Shown: positions 44,095 to 52,668 of the stretch, in pieces | Numbering within the stretch: position 1 is the stretch's first letter | How the letters are laid out: every line of letters begins with the position of its first letter | Assembly: GCA_020072565.1 (NCBI GenBank) | Contig: JAIQGI010000002.1 | Span: 62,001-126,000, forward strand | Length of the DNA: 64,000 bases | Direction of reading: 5' to 3' | DNA from: Terriglobia bacterium | GTDB lineage: Bacteria > Acidobacteriota > UBA6911 | Notes under the pieces: generated by a model | The model's database searches: none | Seen by the model: the letters and a program-made list of their open reading frames with translations, nothing else | Told to the model about the DNA's origin: nothing | Translations under genes and position numbers: made by a program

Positions 44095-46152
44095 ATGCTC
44101 GAATATTTATGGCTGGTTCCGATTCTACCGTTGGCTGGCAGCGCGCTCATCGGCCTGGTGGGGCTGATCAAGCTGCGGGCGACAGGCGAAAAGCCTGGAA
44201 AAAAGCTGGTCTCGCTGATTGCGCTCCTCTCGGTGGGCTTGGCATTCGTCATATCGCTGATCTCCATCTACCAGCTTTTCGTTTTGCAGGGAGGGGAGAT
44301 CTATGCGAAGGATCTCTTCACCTGGATTCGCAGCGGAGCATTGCCGCTTACCGACGGCGGGCGGGCGACGTTCGAAGTTCCCTGGGGACTTCAACTGGAC
44401 CCCCTATCGTCAGTGATGATCCTGGTCGTGACCGGTGTCGGCTTTCTGATCCATGTTTATTCCACCGGCTACATGTGGGAGGATACCGGGTACTACCGCT
44501 TCTTCTCTTACTTGAATCTCTTTATGTTCGCTATGCTCACGCTGGTGCTGGCGAACAACTTCCTGATGATGTTCGTAGGTTGGGAAGGAGTAGGGCTGTG
44601 CTCGTACCTGCTGATCGGGTTCTACTTCGACAAAAAGAGCGCGGGTGACGCCGGCAAAAAGGCTTTCATAGTAAACCGCATTGGCGATGCCGGGTTCATA
44701 CTCGGCATGATGCTGATATTTGTTCATTTCGGCTCCTTGCGTTTTGAAAAGGTTTTCGCCGGCGCTGCCAACCTGCCGGCACAGGACGGACACGGATTCC
44801 TGTTCTGGGCGACGCTCTGTCTTTTCATTGGAGCTACAGGCAAAAGCGCGCAGATCCCACTCTATGTCTGGTTGCCGGACGCCATGGAGGGTCCCACCCC
44901 CGTCAGCGCCCTCATTCACGCGGCAACCATGGTCACTGCGGGTGTCTATATGATCGCCCGGTGCAACGCCCTGTTCAGCCGGGCTCCGGAAACGATGGCA
45001 ATTGTCGCCCTCGTGGGTGCAGTGACGGCCATATTTGCCGCCACCATCGGAGTTGCGCAAACGGACATCAAGCGGGTTCTGGCCTATTCCACTGTGAGCC
45101 AGATCGGTTACATGGTTGCAGCCTTGGGCGTGGGCGCGTTCGTCGGGGGAATCTTTCACCTGATGACGCATGCTTTCTTCAAGGCTCTCCTGTTCCTTGG
45201 TTCGGGTTCGGTCATCATGGCCATGCATCATGAGCAGGACATGCGGAAGATGGGCGGACTGCGCAAGTATCTGCCCTGGACCTACTGGACCATGCTGATC
45301 GGGACGCTGACCATCGCGGGTGTGCCGGGTCTGGCAGGATTTTTCAGCAAAGATGAGATCCTCTGGCGTGCCTGGAGCAACGGGCACCCCTTTGTGTGGC
45401 TGCTGCTCTGGCTCAGCGCCGGTATGACCGCCTTCTACATGTTCCGCCTCATCTTCCTGACATTCTGGGGCGAAGAACGCATGGATGAGCATACCAGGCA
45501 TCACATTCGCGAGTCACCCAAGCGCGTCGTGTATCCCCTGGCAGCGCTGGCGATATTGTCGGTTGTAGGGGGGTATGTGGGTCTGCCTGGTTGGACGGGG
45601 GTGTCGAACAGCTTTGAGCGCTTTCTGGAGCCCGTCTTGCGGCTGCCGGAACCCGCGCACGAGGTCGCGGTTCACATGACCGGCCAGGAGTTTCTGTTCA
45701 CTTGCCTGTCCGTGGTGATCGCCCTGATCGGCATTTTCGTCGCCTACCGCCTCTATGTGGTCAACCCGGGAATCCCTGATCGGATCGCAAACCGGTTTAA
45801 GGGCCTGTACACTCTGATCCACCAGAAGTACTACGTGGATGAGCTCTATGACGCCTTGTTTGTGAACCGCACTAAGGATATCGGAAACGCGTGCTACTTC
45901 GTCGACTCGAAGTTCGTGGACGGCGCGGTCAATGGCACCGCCGCCACGACACGAGGCACGGCTACGTTATCCCGCCTCTTTGACACATATGTGGTGGATG
46001 GACTGGTGAATCTGGTGGGCTGGATCAACATGACGCTGAACCGATTCGCCACGGCGCTTCAGACGGGACTGGTGCAGCGCTACGCGCTGGGGGCGGTTTT
46101 CGGCATTCTGATTTTCATCCTGATTTACTACAACGGGCTGTTCAAGCTTTAG
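44095..46152 (+). CDS. nuoL: NADH-quinone oxidoreductase subunit L
   Basis: 685 aa antiporter-like proton-pumping subunit of complex I. Key charged membrane residues are visible: FVGWEGVGLCSYLLIGFY (TM5 Glu), ATGKSAQIPLYVWLPDAMEGPTPVSALIHAA (TM7 Lys and TM8 His) and HAFFKALLFLGSGSVIMAMHHEQDM. The C-terminal extension beyond residue 560 should provide the lateral helix and the last TM helix. Full length. The upstream genes expected in a nuo operon (nuoA to nuoK) are not here. Confidence 0.95.
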   Translation: MLEYLWLVPILPLAGSALIGLVGLIKLRATGEKPGKKLVSLIALLSVGLAFVISLISIYQLFVLQGGEIYAKDLFTWIRSGALPLTDGGRATFEVPWGLQLDPLSSVMILVVTGVGFLIHVYSTGYMWEDTGYYRFFSYLNLFMFAMLTLVLANNFLMMFVGWEGVGLCSYLLIGFYFDKKSAGDAGKKAFIVNRIGDAGFILGMMLIFVHFGSLRFEKVFAGAANLPAQDGHGFLFWATLCLFIGATGKSAQIPLYVWLPDAMEGPTPVSALIHAATMVTAGVYMIARCNALFSRAPETMAIVALVGAVTAIFAATIGVAQTDIKRVLAYSTVSQIGYMVAALGVGAFVGGIFHLMTHAFFKALLFLGSGSVIMAMHHEQDMRKMGGLRKYLPWTYWTMLIGTLTIAGVPGLAGFFSKDEILWRAWSNGHPFVWLLLWLSAGMTAFYMFRLIFLTFWGEERMDEHTRHHIRESPKRVVYPLAALAILSVVGGYVGLPGWTGVSNSFERFLEPVLRLPEPAHEVAVHMTGQEFLFTCLSVVIALIGIFVAYRLYVVNPGIPDRIANRFKGLYTLIHQKYYVDELYDALFVNRTKDIGNACYFVDSKFVDGAVNGTAATTRGTATLSRLFDTYVVDGLVNLVGWINMTLNRFATALQTGLVQRYALGAVFGILIFILIYYNGLFKL

Positions 46153-46197
46153 ATCTGGGAGGTCGTTCGGCCTTTCACAGCTGAGGAGTACGAACCG

Positions 46198-47775
46198 ATG
46201 GACTTCTTCATGGACAACATTCTGAACATAGTCTGCTATCTCCCCCTGGCCGGGATGGTAGTGATTATGCTCATCCCGCGGGAGAATGTGAAAGCCATCA
46301 AGTGGACGGCAAACATCGCGGCTTTTCTTGGCTTTCTGGTCTCCCTCCCCCTCCTGACTGCGTTCAACAATCCTAAGTACATTGACACAGCCTCGGGCTT
46401 CCGGTTCGTCTATAATCGCCCCTGGATCACGCTGATCGGCGCCAACTATAAGCTGGGGATCGACGGCATCAGCATGCTGCTCGTGCTTCTGACCACACTG
46501 CTGGGCACGGTCGCCATTCTCTCCTCGTGGACTGCGATCACCGAGCGCGTCAAGGAATACTACGCATTCATGCTCCTGCTCCAGACCGGGATGATCGGGG
46601 TATTTATTTCGCTCGACTTTCTCGTATTCTACGTTTTCTGGGAAGTGATGCTGGTGCCGATGTATTTTCTCATTGGGGTCTGGGGCGGGCCGAGGAAGCT
46701 GTATGCGGCAATCAAGTTCTTCCTGTACACGCTCGCCGGCTCCGTTCTGATGCTGGTCGGTATTCTGGCCATCTACTTCTATCAGTACAACACTACCGGG
46801 GTATACTCCTTCGACATCCTGAGATTCCAGAAGCTCGGGTTCCCGACCGATCTGCAGTTCTGGGTGTTCCTGGCTTTCTTTATCGGTTTCGCCATCAAAG
46901 TACCGATGTTTCCGTTCCACACATGGTTGCCCGATGCGCACGTGGAGGCACCCACGGCCGGTTCCGTAATCCTGGCGGGCGTGCTCCTGAAAATGGGAAC
47001 TTACGGCTTTGTGCGTTTCTCGCTGCCGATGTTCCCTTGGGCGACCATGCACTTCCTGAAACCATTATTGATTCTCTGCCTGATCGGCATTATCTACGGC
47101 GCCCTCGTAGCCATGATGCAGAAGGACATGAAGTCGCTGGTGGCTTATTCATCGGTCAGCCACCTCGGTTTCGTCATGCTGGGCGTTTTTGCTGCTACGC
47201 CTGTTGCACTGCAAGGCGGTGTCCTGCAGATGATCAATCACGGCATCTCCACGGGTGCCCTCTTCTTGATCGTGGGCATCATCTACGAACGACGCCACAC
47301 ACGCATGATTTCCGAATACGGTGGACTGAGCCACATCATGCCGGTGTACGCAACCGTTTTCATGGTAATGACGCTCAGCTCGATCGGCATGCCCGGTTTG
47401 AACGGTTTCATCGGAGAGTTCTTCATCCTCCAAGGGACGTTCGCCGCGCCCGGCCTCTGGATCTATGCCGCACTGGCGGTTCTTGGCATTGTGCTGGGCG
47501 CCGCCTATATGCTCTGGCTGTACCAGCGCGTGATGTTTGGCAAGCTCGAAAACCCGTCGAACAAAGCCCTGCCCGATCTCAACCTGCGGGAGTTCGCCAC
47601 TTTCGCCCCGCTGATCATTCTCGCTTTCTGGATCGGGATTTATCCGACCTTTTTTACCAAGTATCTTGATGAACCGGTGAATGCCATCGTCGCACGAGTG
47701 CGCACGGAATATTATTCCGGCCGCGCGGCGCTCCCCGCGCTACCTCCCACGATGCAAGTTACAGGCGCGAAATAG
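46198..47775 (+). CDS. nuoM: NADH-quinone oxidoreductase subunit M
   Basis: 525 aa antiporter-like subunit. YVFWEVMLVPMYFLIGVWGG carries the TM5 Glu, FAIKVPMFPFHTWLPDAHVEAPTAGSVILAGVLLKMG the TM7 Lys and TM8 His region, and LINHGIS-type HGISTGALFLIVGIIYERRHTRM the later helix. It starts 45 bases after nuoL. Complete, but nuoN does not follow; leftward gene debris begins two bases after the stop. Confidence 0.95.
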   Translation: MDFFMDNILNIVCYLPLAGMVVIMLIPRENVKAIKWTANIAAFLGFLVSLPLLTAFNNPKYIDTASGFRFVYNRPWITLIGANYKLGIDGISMLLVLLTTLLGTVAILSSWTAITERVKEYYAFMLLLQTGMIGVFISLDFLVFYVFWEVMLVPMYFLIGVWGGPRKLYAAIKFFLYTLAGSVLMLVGILAIYFYQYNTTGVYSFDILRFQKLGFPTDLQFWVFLAFFIGFAIKVPMFPFHTWLPDAHVEAPTAGSVILAGVLLKMGTYGFVRFSLPMFPWATMHFLKPLLILCLIGIIYGALVAMMQKDMKSLVAYSSVSHLGFVMLGVFAATPVALQGGVLQMINHGISTGALFLIVGIIYERRHTRMISEYGGLSHIMPVYATVFMVMTLSSIGMPGLNGFIGEFFILQGTFAAPGLWIYAALAVLGIVLGAAYMLWLYQRVMFGKLENPSNKALPDLNLREFATFAPLIILAFWIGIYPTFFTKYLDEPVNAIVARVRTEYYSGRAALPALPPTMQVTGAK

Positions 47776-47777
47776 AA

Positions 47778-48221
47778 TCAGGGGCAACGGCGGCGGGGAG
47801 GGAAGCGAACTATTTCGTGTATGGTTTCCAGGATGTCCTGAAGGTAGCGCTTCCCCACAGGCGTGCAGTAAGGGCCCCGAATCTCGGTAACATCGCGCGA
47901 TCGTGGTTTTCCCTGGCGCTGGTTCAATTTGAGAAAATGCTCGTCCGCCGGCGTAAACATCGGAGTTGTCCATAGGGTGCCGTTAAACAAGGCGGCCCGG
48001 TCGGGGGAGGCATTGCCCCCTCCGATGAGCGTGCAGGTGCCGGTCTTTTCCAGCTCGGTGACGAAAGCTCACACCATACGGACAGGCTCGCCTCCCAGCG
48101 CTCCCAGGGCACAACCGAGCGAATCGAGCACCCGGATCTTGAGTTGGTCGCTGGCCACCTGGGAAAGCTGATCGCAGGACGCCTGGACGGCAAACGCTGC
48201 CAGTTCTTCGGCAATCGTCAT
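47778..48221 (-). pseudogene. Fused remnants of an MmgE/PrpD gene and a ComA/HSA32-like gene
   Basis: Leftward from ATG 48221 (GGAGG upstream) 50 codons read like the start of MmgE/PrpD proteins: LAAFAVQASCDQLSQ, then IRVLDSLGCALGALGGEP. A TGA follows at 48069-48071 where an Arg codon (CGA) would be expected. Beyond it, same frame, homology resumes (ELEKTGTCTLIGGGNASPDR, AALFNGTL). After FNGTL the frame changes character to FTPADEHFLKLNQRQGKPRS and VTEIRGPYCTPVGKRYLQDI. That resembles the start of phosphosulfolactate synthase (ComA)/plant HSA32-like proteins. It stops at 47778 before any catalytic core. Both genes have lost most of their length. Confidence 0.6.
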
Positions 48222-48855
48222 GAGTCCTCCATGCGCTCCTTCTAATATATTCGTGCCTTTTGCGCCTTAGGCAATAGTGACCAGCGGCGGCGCAAACGGT
48301 AGACGCTCAACCATTGAAAGTTCTTAAGGATCGAGGCGTCGCGGCAGCCCGGGACCATGCGAAAAGACTTGTCATCCGAAAGGAAAGATGAGAGGATGAC
48401 AGCAACTCTAAGAGATCGCCAGAGGCTCGCGAAAGGATTTTGGTTAAACCTGTTGCGATGGAACTGGAATCAGCCACCGGCGAACTCCAGGCAGGTGTCT
48501 GCCGGTGGACGTGGCAAAACCAAGCGCTCATGCTCATGCGCTAACGGACATTTTCGAAATTTCAACCGGGGACTCGAGGAGGGAAAGCGGCACCCGCTGC
48601 GCGTACTTTGATGCGTCCGAATCGTAGAAGATCCTGGAATGCGCCGGCGGCAAGTTAAGAGCGACCACGCGGTTAGGCGACGATTCGAAATCCGGCATTA
48701 ACTGCGTCAAGCGTGGCTAAATCACTCCTGGTCATCAGCCATTGCTCCTGCCCATCTTCCTGGCCACGCCAGAAGGGCGAATCATAACTATTCATTACGT
48801 GTCGGATTCAGTCGGGAGGAGCTTTGTCCCCTAACATCTCACACTAGCGGAGCAG
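48222..48855. other. 634-base gap with several inverted repeats ahead of the redox cluster
   Basis: I find no supported gene. GTCATCC (48371-48377) pairs with GGATGAC (48394-48400). CCACCGGC (48474-48481) pairs with GCCGGTGG (48501-48508) round 19 bases. AGCGCTCATGCTCATGCGCT follows at about 48523-48542. Closely spaced hairpins could form a structured 5' leader of the downstream operon, but they match no riboswitch class I can name. Confidence 0.4.
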
Positions 48856-49419
48856 ATGAAAATGTCTGAATGCCTGCACCAATGGATAATGGCGAACATT
48901 CAATTCGGTTTCGTGGTTTTCGAGAAGTGTTTTCACTGCAATGGCGTCAGAACCTATTTTACTAAAGAAGGAATTGCCGTTCTCGGAGAAGAGTATCGTG
49001 AAGGCGACCACTTCTGGCATCGGGTCGAAAACGCCCAGTCGTTCAGGTTCGATCTGAACTGTCCCATGTGCGGAGATGCGGAGAGGTTTGATGACTTGAT
49101 GGGCCTTCTTTACTGTACGGGGTGCCTGGCCGATTGCAGGCTGGAAATCCTGAGACAGGAACTGGAAGCCGGGCGCAACTACCTCGTGCTGGCCTGCGGT
49201 TTTCTCGAGGAAGGCGATATCAAGCCGAAGCAAGTCCAGCCCCGCAAGTTGAGCAAGCTCGCCCAATATTTCAACCAGCGGAGAGATCCCTCCCGGTTTA
49301 CAATCGCAATTGCTCCCTTCGACCTTGAAGACGGCTTTGCCAGATGCAAGGGTGAGTTTCTCCACGATATAGGAATGCTTTCCCCGGAACCCGTAACCAG
49401 TCGGAAATCCCCGTTCTAA
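48856..49419 (+). CDS. Cys-rich protein of unknown function, first gene of the redox cluster
   Basis: 187 aa, not recognised. Cys pairs: CFHC near residue 24, CPMC near 73, CTGC with a nearby C near 92-97, plus later single Cys in LACGF and FARCKG. The first two pairs could form one zinc ribbon or Fe-S site. The N-terminal half reads like a zinc-ribbon wrapped by beta strands (VRTYFTKEGIAVLGEEYREG); the C-terminal half is mixed alpha/beta. GGAG lies just before the start; ATG 48862 is an alternative with better spacing. Located 47 bases before the DRTGG gene, so it probably belongs to the sensing part of the cluster. Confidence 0.72.
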   Translation: MKMSECLHQWIMANIQFGFVVFEKCFHCNGVRTYFTKEGIAVLGEEYREGDHFWHRVENAQSFRFDLNCPMCGDAERFDDLMGLLYCTGCLADCRLEILRQELEAGRNYLVLACGFLEEGDIKPKQVQPRKLSKLAQYFNQRRDPSRFTIAIAPFDLEDGFARCKGEFLHDIGMLSPEPVTSRKSPF

Positions 49420-49466
49420 CTTATGAGGCGATTTCACGACGTGACTCGTGACTTAGGAGAACTGAC

Positions 49467-49802
49467 ATGACCATTCAAGAGCTGATCGAAAAGTTAGCGC
49501 TAAAGCCGTTAAGCAAGTTCGAAAACCGGACCGTTGCAGGTGTTTACATTTCCGACATGGTCAGCGATGTCATGGCCGGTGCCAAGTCAGGCGATCTCTG
49601 GCTCACAATTCAGACTCACAAGAGCATTGTACCCGCCGCCAATCTGGTGGATGTATCTGCAATTATCATTACGGGAGGCAAGCAAGTTCCTGCTGAGACT
49701 GTGGAATTCGCCAGCAAGTACGGCATTGCGATACTGGCGAGCGAACTGCCCACCTTCAAACTCGTCGGAAAGCTCTATGCACTGGGTGTGGGAGCGAGTT
49801 AA
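49467..49802 (+). CDS. Stand-alone DRTGG-domain protein
   Basis: 111 aa, one DRTGG domain: MTIQELIEKLALKPLS start, VAGVYISDMVSDVMAGAKSGDLWLTIQTH and AIIITGGKQVPAETVEFASKYGIAIL. Such small DRTGG proteins commonly accompany sensory [FeFe]-hydrogenase-like genes in anaerobes (recalled, not checked). The domain also occurs in Pta-type and CBS proteins and is thought to be regulatory. AGGAGA lies six bases before ATG. 261 mostly empty bases follow. Confidence 0.8.
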   Translation: MTIQELIEKLALKPLSKFENRTVAGVYISDMVSDVMAGAKSGDLWLTIQTHKSIVPAANLVDVSAIIITGGKQVPAETVEFASKYGIAILASELPTFKLVGKLYALGVGAS

Positions 49803-50063
49803 TCCGGGTTTTTCATGAAAGTTGCATGCTTTGGGGCCACCATTCAAGCGCAAATCCAAAATAAATGGGGTTGCAGAGCTTTTTGGACGCGGAACCAGTC
49901 TGCGTGCGTCGGCGTTTACCCGAGTTCGAAAACGCTTTGCGGACGGTATTTCGTGAATAGTCCGTGGTAATGATCCGGACTTCGATGTTTCTTATTGTAG
50001 CGCTCTGGCAGCAACCTCAGATGAGATATAGCGAGCGTATGTTGCGGAAACAGGGTACGGACT

Positions 50064-50861
50064 GTGCAGATCAGGCTGATTAAGGATGCTCTCGAAGCTT
50101 CCGTAATCGAGGGGGAGGACAATCTCGATATCGAGGTCGAGCACATCTATGCATCCGACCTGATGAGTGATGTCCTGGCTTTCGGAAAACCCAATTCGAT
50201 CCTGTTCACTGGGCTCGCCACCCAACAGGCCGTAATCTCCGCCCACATGGCGGAATTCAAAGGAGTGGTTTTCGTCCGTGGAAAAAAGTCCAAGGACGGG
50301 TCGAGCAAGGTCGCCCGCGACAATCACCTGGCCCTGCTCACCACGCGTTTCGACATGTACGATGCCTGTGTCAGGATCGATTCGGTCCGGCGGGGAACGG
50401 TACCTGCATCGGCGCCATCGTCTGTGGAACAAGCCCCTGCGGAGATGTCGCTGAGTCACCACGCGTTGATCCTGGGAAACGACTTTGCCAATGCGGGCAT
50501 GGTATCCACCGAAGTGAAATCCATTCTGAAGAAGATCGGGCTGAGTCCCAGGCTCGTCCGCAGGGTTGCCATCTCCACTTATGAAGGCGAGATGAATGTG
50601 GTGATGCATGCCGTTCGCGCCAAGGTGAGTCTGGTCGTGACACCCCGGTTGGTCGAGGTGACGATCGACGATGAGGGAAAGGGCATTCCTGACGTCGAAT
50701 TGGCCATGCAGGAAGGATTCACGACAGCAACCGAGGAGATGCGAGCCATGGGGTTTGGCTCAGGGATGGGGCTGCCCAACATCAAGAGAAACGCGGATGA
50801 ACTGAACATCAGGAGTGAGATCAACAAAGGCACCCGATTGATGATGAGATTCTTCATCTGA
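50064..50861 (+). CDS. DRTGG-like plus anti-sigma-type HATPase protein
   Basis: 265 aa from a GTG. Residues 1-115 are a DRTGG-like domain (VEHIYASDLMSDVLAFGKPNSILFTGLAT). Residues about 130-265 are a GHKL ATPase of the RsbW/SpoIIAB kind: N-box YEGEMNVVMHA, G1 DDEGKGIPD, G2 GFGSGMGLPNIKRNAD, and a closing NKGTRLMMRFFI. There is no phosphoacceptor His domain, so it is a serine-kinase or switch type rather than a classic histidine kinase. In related clusters both domains are usually separate genes; here they are fused. It precedes the H-cluster-like sensor by 37 bases. Confidence 0.82.
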   Translation: MQIRLIKDALEASVIEGEDNLDIEVEHIYASDLMSDVLAFGKPNSILFTGLATQQAVISAHMAEFKGVVFVRGKKSKDGSSKVARDNHLALLTTRFDMYDACVRIDSVRRGTVPASAPSSVEQAPAEMSLSHHALILGNDFANAGMVSTEVKSILKKIGLSPRLVRRVAISTYEGEMNVVMHAVRAKVSLVVTPRLVEVTIDDEGKGIPDVELAMQEGFTTATEEMRAMGFGSGMGLPNIKRNADELNIRSEINKGTRLMMRFFI

Positions 50862-50898
50862 ACAGCAGGCTTTGGAGCACCTGCACAGGAGGTGTACA

Positions 50899-52167
50899 AT
50901 GGAGCAATATTATCATGCTCACAAGATAGATCTCACAAAGTGTCGCGGCCGCTCGAAGTGCATGCGGCGCTGTCCCACTCAGGCCATCAGAATCAGGGGT
51001 GGCAAAGCAATTCGATCGGAAGATCTTTGTGTCGACTGCGGAGACTGCATGGCCGTGTGCCCTTCAGATGCTATCGTCCCGATTTCAGATCCTATCGGGG
51101 GAATCCCCGGTCGCAAATATAAAGTGGTAGTGCCCACCTCGGTACTCTACTCACAATTCGAACCCAGTATTCACCCATACATTGTTCATCTGGCCTTCAA
51201 AGAGCTTGGCTTCGACGAGGTCGTGGATGTGAGTCTCTCTTGTTCGACCGTGGCAAGGGCATACCTCAAGTACATGAAGACGCACCCGAAACTTCTACCC
51301 CTCATTGCCTCCGACTGTCCTACCACGATACGGCTGATCCAAGTGAAATATCCGGAACTGGTGGAGCACATTTCCCCGCTCGATGTGCCCAGAGAGCTGA
51401 CCGCCAAAGAGATAAAGACAAAGTGGCCGGCGAAGTTGGGCCTCAAGCCCGAGGAGATCAGTGTGGTTTATGTTACTCCCTGCCCGGCAAAGATTGTTTC
51501 CATCAAGCAACCTGCCGAGAAAGCGATCTCCTGGTTTGACGGGGCCATCCGTGTAAACGACGCATATTCCTTGCTGCTGCCGCACGTCCTCGCGATAAAG
51601 TCGCGATTCGAAAAGAGGCAGGTGCCTGAAGATTTTTGCTTCAGCATAGGCTGGGCAACGCTCGGGGGTATGACCCACGCGGTCAACATGGAAAACTGGC
51701 TGGCGGTTTCGGGGTTGGACCATGTGATGAAGATTCTCGACGATATCGAGAATTCGCGCTTGCGCAATGTGGATTTTGTAGAGGCGTTTGCATGTATGTT
51801 GGGATGCATTGGCGGGCCGTTTAACATTGAAAATCCCTATGTCGCCCGGATGAACAGCATTAAACAGAAAGAAAAGTATGAAAATCCGATCGAGATTAAT
51901 GACGACGAGATTGCGCGCAAACTTGATCAGGGGTACTACTTTTTGGAAAATCCGGTTATGCCGCGCCCGACCAAATACTTTGATACAGATCTGGAGACAT
52001 CAATAAAGAGAATGAAGGAGAGCGAGCGGGTGTTTCAGAAGCTTCCCCAGACGGACTGTGGTTGTTGCGGAGCGCCGACCTGCATGGCTTTTGCGGAAGA
52101 CCTGGTCCGCGGCGAGGCGAAACTCGAAAATTGCATTTTTCTGTCTGGGAAGGAACACGGTGGCTGA
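50899..52167 (+). CDS. Sensory-type [FeFe]-hydrogenase-like Fe-S protein
   Basis: 422 aa. N-terminal ferredoxin pair: the first cluster motif has Cys15, Cys21, Cys25 with Arg18 where a second Cys is usual; the second (CVDCGDCMAVCP) is complete. The hydrogenase large-subunit domain keeps DCPTTIRLIQVKYPELVEHI (Cys140, replacing the catalytic TSCCPxW), TPCPAK (Cys195) and FACMLGCIGGPFNIENP (Cys299, Cys303). The C-terminal FeS domain has CGCCGAPTCMAFAEDLVRGEA. This is the regulatory group C/D type, not a H2-producing enzyme. No PAS domain. AGGAGG lies seven bases before ATG 50899. Confidence 0.85.
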   Translation: MEQYYHAHKIDLTKCRGRSKCMRRCPTQAIRIRGGKAIRSEDLCVDCGDCMAVCPSDAIVPISDPIGGIPGRKYKVVVPTSVLYSQFEPSIHPYIVHLAFKELGFDEVVDVSLSCSTVARAYLKYMKTHPKLLPLIASDCPTTIRLIQVKYPELVEHISPLDVPRELTAKEIKTKWPAKLGLKPEEISVVYVTPCPAKIVSIKQPAEKAISWFDGAIRVNDAYSLLLPHVLAIKSRFEKRQVPEDFCFSIGWATLGGMTHAVNMENWLAVSGLDHVMKILDDIENSRLRNVDFVEAFACMLGCIGGPFNIENPYVARMNSIKQKEKYENPIEINDDEIARKLDQGYYFLENPVMPRPTKYFDTDLETSIKRMKESERVFQKLPQTDCGCCGAPTCMAFAEDLVRGEAKLENCIFLSGKEHGG

Positions 52168-52215
52168 GGCAGCGGCGCCAAAGGCCTCGAGGGTGTCCGA
52201 ATTGGAGGTTTAGCG

Positions 52216-52668
52216 GTGTCTAAAGATGATTATGCTCCTGTATTTTCGGCGTTTAGAGGTGAGGAAGGAGATTTGATCCCGATTCTTCAGGGAATCCAGG
52301 CAAGGCTGGGGTATATTTCCGAGGAATCTGTCAAGCATGTTTCACACTTTCTGAGGGTGTCTGAGAATCAGATCTTCGGGGTGGCCTCCTTCTATTCTCA
52401 GTTTCGTTTCACTCCGCCGGGCAGAAACTCGATCAAGGTGTGCCTCGGGACTGCTTGCCACGTAAGGGGTGGCCAGATTCTCAGCCAGTCCCTTGAAAGG
52501 GAACTCGGCATTCTGCCCGGACAGGCGACCGTAGACCGAAGATTCGATCTGCAGCGTGTCGCTTGCCTGGGCTGCTGTGCACTGGCGCCGGTCGTGGCGG
52601 TCAACAACGATATATACAGCCGAATGACCGTGATTCGGCTCAAAAAAACATTGAGTGAATATGAATAG
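52216..52668 (+). CDS. NuoE/HydC-like [2Fe-2S] subunit
   Basis: 150 aa thioredoxin-like ferredoxin subunit. The Cys pattern CLGTACHVRGG and, 40 residues on, CLGCCALAPVV supplies the [2Fe-2S] ligands. GDLIPILQGIQARLGYISEESV and FGVASFYSQFRFTPPG are typical NuoE/HndA/HydC blocks. GTG start with GGAGG seven bases upstream. It overlaps the next gene by eight bases. It pairs with the NuoF-like protein to accept or deliver electrons at NAD(H). Confidence 0.92.
   Translation: MSKDDYAPVFSAFRGEEGDLIPILQGIQARLGYISEESVKHVSHFLRVSENQIFGVASFYSQFRFTPPGRNSIKVCLGTACHVRGGQILSQSLERELGILPGQATVDRRFDLQRVACLGCCALAPVVAVNNDIYSRMTVIRLKKTLSEYE

Noticed and set aside
44410-47052. Long leftward open frames opposite nuoL and nuoM (364 and 361 codons)
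   Set aside because: Antisense to clear complex I genes, His/Gln/Asp-rich composition caused by the reverse strand, no family match and no ribosome sites.
49803-50063. Leftward open frame ending about 49916 with an Arg/Lys/His-rich end, considered as a transposase fossil
   Set aside because: No DDE or integrase motif can be made out and the match is too short; it may simply be random in an empty gap.
50899-52167. Catalytic [FeFe] hydrogenase
   Set aside because: The L1 motif TSCCPxW is replaced by SDCPTTI, so the full H-cluster ligand set for catalysis is not present; sensory type fits better.
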